DNA of 9,103 nucleotides, from NCBI GenBank assembly GCA_028869325.1, contig JAGWST010000321.1, forward strand, positions 1 through 9,103, written 5' to 3'. Both the position numbers and the translations under genes were made by a program. Below the pieces are notes generated by a model. The model ran no database searches. It was given only the letters and a program-made list of their open reading frames with translations, and had not been told where the DNA came from. The first letter of the stretch is position 1; each line of letters starts with the position of its first letter. Positions 6,775 through 9,103 of the stretch are shown in pieces. The stretch comes from a bacterium (GTDB taxonomy: Bacteria > Vulcanimicrobiota > Vulcanimicrobiia > Vulcanimicrobiales > SCRA01).

Positions 6775-7845
6775 ATGATGCTTTCCCCTCGGCTTGCGGG
6801 ACCGATCGGCCAACAGCGTCCCGGAGAGTTTTACACCATCGCTACCCTGGGCAGCCACTCCGCGCTGCAGATCCTCAAGGGTGCCCACGACGAGGGTTTC
6901 CGCACGCTGGCGATCGCCAACGACATCACCGCGAATCTCTACCGCTCATTCGCGTTCGTCGACGAGGTCATCCAGATCCCCAAGTACGAGGATTTTCCCG
7001 GCTACGTCCGCGACTTGGAGCAGCGCAAGCTGATCATCGTGCCGCACGGCTCGTTCGTTGCCTATCTCTCGCTCGACGAGCACAAGAAGATGCGCATCCC
7101 CTACTTCGGCAACAAGGCGGTGCTGGACTGGGAGGCGTCGCGCGAGCTGCAGCGCCAATGGCTGCAGCGCGCGGGGCTCAAGCTGCCGCGGCAGTTCAAG
7201 ACCGGCGCCGAGATCGATCGCCCCGTCATCGTGAAGTTCTACGGCGCGCAGGGCGGCAAGGGCTATCTCTTCCTGAAAGACGCGCACGACTTTGAAGAGA
7301 AGGCCGCCCTCCTGGCGCGCCGCAACTACATCCTCCAGGAGTACGTGATCGGCGTCCCGCTCTACATCCACTACTTCTACTCGCCGCTGACAGGCAAGCT
7401 CGAGATCATGAGCATGGATCGACGTTACGAGACCAACGTCGATTCCATCGGCCGCATTCCGGCGGTAGCGCAGAGCGTGATGGACGTCTCGCCGTCGTAC
7501 GTGGTGGTCGGCAACTCGCCCGTCTCCTTACGCGAATCGATGCTGGCCGAGGCGTATCGCATGGGCGAGGAGGTGGTGCGCGTCAGCCGCGAGATCTGCC
7601 CGCCGAAAGGGCTCTTCGGCGCCTTCTGTCTGGAGACGATCATCACGCCCGAAGCCGACTTCTACCTGATGGAGATCTCGGCGCGCATCGTCGCCGGCAC
7701 AAATCTCTTCATCGACGGCTCACCGTACTCGTATCTCAACTACGACGAGCCGATGTCGACCGGACGGCGTATCGCTCGCGAAATCAAGAACGCGCTGCTC
7801 TCCAACTCGTTGGAGATGGTGCTGGACGACTCGGCACTCAACTAG
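6775..7845 (+). CDS. purP: FAICAR synthetase PurP (formate-AICAR ligase)
   Basis: It has 356 residues, close to Methanocaldococcus jannaschii PurP (about 361). It is an ATP-grasp enzyme that formylates AICAR to FAICAR with free formate and ATP, replacing the folate-dependent step of PurH. Motifs match the archaeal enzyme: TIATLGSHSALQILKGA (21-37), IVPHGSFVAYLSLDEH, the phosphate-loop segment VKFYGAQGGKGYLF (153-166), IHYFYSPL, MDRRYETNVDSIGRIPA, and MEISARIVAGTN (299-310) with E300 as a likely metal ligand. It ends GRRIAREI, as in the family. AICAR is made by PurB in the same operon. The start is ATG at 6775, with another ATG at 6778; the gap from purS is 13 bases and no clear Shine-Dalgarno site is seen. 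PurP is best known from archaea, so its presence beside a holA-like gene is notable. All conserved segments appear intact, so activity is expected. Confidence 0.93.
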   Translation: MMLSPRLAGPIGQQRPGEFYTIATLGSHSALQILKGAHDEGFRTLAIANDITANLYRSFAFVDEVIQIPKYEDFPGYVRDLEQRKLIIVPHGSFVAYLSLDEHKKMRIPYFGNKAVLDWEASRELQRQWLQRAGLKLPRQFKTGAEIDRPVIVKFYGAQGGKGYLFLKDAHDFEEKAALLARRNYILQEYVIGVPLYIHYFYSPLTGKLEIMSMDRRYETNVDSIGRIPAVAQSVMDVSPSYVVVGNSPVSLRESMLAEAYRMGEEVVRVSREICPPKGLFGAFCLETIITPEADFYLMEISARIVAGTNLFIDGSPYSYLNYDEPMSTGRRIAREIKNALLSNSLEMVLDDSALN

Positions 7846-7868
7846 TGGCCGTTACAGCGGGCCACTAG
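7842..7868 (+). repeat. Hairpin spanning the purP stop codon and the gap to the second purP-like gene
   Basis: CTAGTGGCC (7842-7850) and GGCCACTAG (7860-7868) are exact reverse complements around a nine-base loop. The left arm includes the purP stop TAG (7843-7845), and the right arm ends four bases before the GTG-ATG start pair of the next ORF. There is no T-run, so a terminator is unlikely. Ribosomes ending purP would melt it, so it could couple or limit translation of the second gene. This role is inferred. Confidence 0.6.
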
Positions 7869-7875
7869 CCGCGTG

Positions 7876-9103
7876 ATGCAGCTTCCCGACATCGCGCTCA
7901 CGCTCGCCGGATACGATCTGGACGGGCTCACGCTGGCTTGTGTCGGCTCGCATTCGGCGCTCGACCTCTGCGCCGGCGCTCGCCGGGTAGGCCTGCGCAA
8001 CCTGGTGATCACGGCGGCCGGCCGCGAGCAGACATATACGCGCCACTTCGCTGTGCGCGGCGATGAGGCGCAGGCGCGCGGCTGCGTCGAGCGGACGCTG
8101 CACGTCGAGCGCTTTCCCGATCTCCTGCGAACGGAGATCCAAGAGGAGCTGCTGCGGCAGAACGTCGTCTTCGTGCCGAATCGCTCCTTCGAGGTCTACC
8201 TCCACCAGCGGTATTCATACGACGAGATCGAGTGCGGCATGCGCGTCCCGTTCTTCGGGAGCCGCACCCTGCTGCGCGCCGAGGAGCGCGGCGAGGCCTC
8301 GAATCAGTACGCCCTGCTCGAGCAGGCCGGTATCCCCTACCCCCGGCAGTTCCGCGGGGCCGATGAGATCGACCGGCTGGTGATGGTGAAGGCGCCGCAT
8401 GCGAAGGTCAGCTTCGAGCGCGCCTTCTTTCTCTGCAGCTCGCGCGCGGAGTACGACCAACAGGCGACACGCCTCATGCAAGCGGGCGTTTTGAACGAGG
8501 AGGGGCTGCGCGGCGCCGTCATCGAGGAGTACGCGCTGGGACCGACGATCAACCTGAACTTCTTCCGCTCCAAGGTGTTGGGTGAGCTGGAGCTGTTGGG
8601 AACGGATACGCGGCGCCAGACCAATCTCGACGGCGTGCGCGCGCTCCTAGCCGAGCAGCAGGCCTGGCTTGGCACGACGCCGGTGAAGATGGAGGAGGCG
8701 GGCCATATCGCGGCCACCCTCACGGAGTCGATGCTGGAGCGGGCCTTCGAGCTGGGCGAGCGCTTTGTGCGCACCGCGGATGCCGCGTCTCCCCCCGGCA
8801 TCATCGGCCCCTTCGCCTTGCAGTGCGCCATCGTCTCCGGACCGCCCAAGGACTTCACCGTTTTCGACGTCTCGCTGCGCATACCGGGCTCACCGGGCAC
8901 GCGCTATACGCCCTACGCCGCCTATCGCTGGGGGCGCGACGTCTCGGTGGGCGAGCGCATCGCCATGGAGGTGGCCTGGGCGCGTGAGCAGGGGGTAGCG
9001 GTCATCCCGTTTGGAGCAGGTAGTAGCTTCGAAGGACAGATCACCCCGCAAAGCCGGGCCATTAGCCTCGATCTCTCGCGCATGAAACAGGTGCTCGCCC
9101 TGC
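7876..9103 (+). CDS. Divergent second PurP-like protein, running in frame into an FAD-linked oxidase fragment (3' end outside window)
   Basis: The frame is open from ATG 7876 (or GTG 7873) to the window end: 409 codons, no stop. Residues 1 to about 372 align along the whole of PurP: ACVGSHSALDLCAGARRVGL, VVFVPNRSFEVYL, RVPFFGSRTLLRAEE, EEYALGPTINLNFF, TDTRRQTNLDGVRAL, GPFALQCAI and SVGERIAMEV. Functional positions have changed. The glycine-rich loop (VKFYGAQGGKGY in the neighbour) is VKAPHAKVSFERAF (171-184), keeping only K172. MEISAR is FDVSLR (330-335), VAGTN is PGSPGTR, and VPHGSF is VPNRSF. Canonical FAICAR synthesis therefore looks unlikely, and a regulatory or complex-partner role, or another substrate, is possible. 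From about residue 374 the text changes to VAVIPFGAGSSFEGQ and LDLSRMKQVLAL, typical of the FAD-binding domain of lactate/glycolate-type oxidases, without that domain's first strand. It lies 30 bases after purP. Confidence 0.75.
   Translation, partial: MQLPDIALTLAGYDLDGLTLACVGSHSALDLCAGARRVGLRNLVITAAGREQTYTRHFAVRGDEAQARGCVERTLHVERFPDLLRTEIQEELLRQNVVFVPNRSFEVYLHQRYSYDEIECGMRVPFFGSRTLLRAEERGEASNQYALLEQAGIPYPRQFRGADEIDRLVMVKAPHAKVSFERAFFLCSSRAEYDQQATRLMQAGVLNEEGLRGAVIEEYALGPTINLNFFRSKVLGELELLGTDTRRQTNLDGVRALLAEQQAWLGTTPVKMEEAGHIAATLTESMLERAFELGERFVRTADAASPPGIIGPFALQCAIVSGPPKDFTVFDVSLRIPGSPGTRYTPYAAYRWGRDVSVGERIAMEVAWAREQGVAVIPFGAGSSFEGQITPQSRAISLDLSRMKQVLAL
8992..9103 (+). other. Fragment of an FAD-binding type 4 (lactate/glycolate oxidase-type) domain inside the last ORF
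   Basis: Codons 373-409 of the last ORF read GVAVIPFGAGSSFEGQITP followed by AISLDLSRMKQVLAL. The FGAGSSFEG segment is the pyrophosphate-binding loop of FAD-linked oxidases such as D-lactate dehydrogenase (LDHD) and GlcD, and 'DLSRM..VL' follows it at the family spacing. The 60 to 100 residues that normally precede this loop are absent, replaced by PurP-like sequence. Codons here (GGA, GCA, GGT, AGT, GAA, CAA, ATT) are less GC-biased than upstream, and the GC content is about 59 percent by hand count. Confidence 0.65.

Noticed and set aside
1..9103. CRISPR arrays, tRNA or rRNA genes, insertion sequences or a defence system.
   Set aside because: No regularly spaced repeats, tRNA-like cloverleaf, rRNA segments, transposase or integrase motifs were seen; nearly all of the window is coding for purine enzymes.

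Overview
The window is a GC-rich, tightly packed, all-plus-strand operon for de novo purine nucleotide biosynthesis. A bacterial host is suggested by the partial first gene, which resembles the C-terminal domain of the DNA polymerase III delta subunit, and by Shine-Dalgarno-like sites and stop/start overlaps. The phylum cannot be fixed from the sequence; an uncultured high-GC lineage is likely because the gene set is unusual.

Layout: bases 3-398 hold the 3' end of a holA-like gene. After a 71-base gap come purB (adenylosuccinate lyase, 470-1894), a purC-purE fusion (1891-3159), small-type purL (3189-5432), a 124-base gap with a three-copy palindromic motif, purQ (5557-6315), a double-length purS-like gene (6312-6761), purP (6775-7845), a short hairpin, and a divergent second purP-like ORF (7876 to the window end). 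This last ORF runs in frame into a piece of an FAD-linked oxidase.

Together the genes cover FGAR to FGAM (PurL, PurQ and PurS as separate subunits), AIR to CAIR to SAICAR (PurCE), SAICAR to AICAR and adenylosuccinate to AMP (PurB), and AICAR to FAICAR (PurP, ATP and formate dependent). PurF, PurD, the GAR transformylase, PurM and the IMP cyclohydrolase are not in the window.

The operon is a mosaic. PurB and PurCE look like animal ADSL and PAICS, including a class II PurE module that would need no PurK. PurL, PurQ and PurS follow the multi-subunit scheme of many bacteria and archaea. PurP is the enzyme best known from archaea. The points most worth checking are: the PurE module has lost its catalytic histidine (SALK in place of SAHK/SAHR); PurS appears to be a tandem duplication; the second PurP has lost the glycine-rich ATP-grasp loop; that PurP is joined in frame to an FAD-oxidase fragment, which is either a real fusion or an assembly or recombination chimera; and there is a TTGCGT-NN-TTTGCA motif cluster ahead of purQ.
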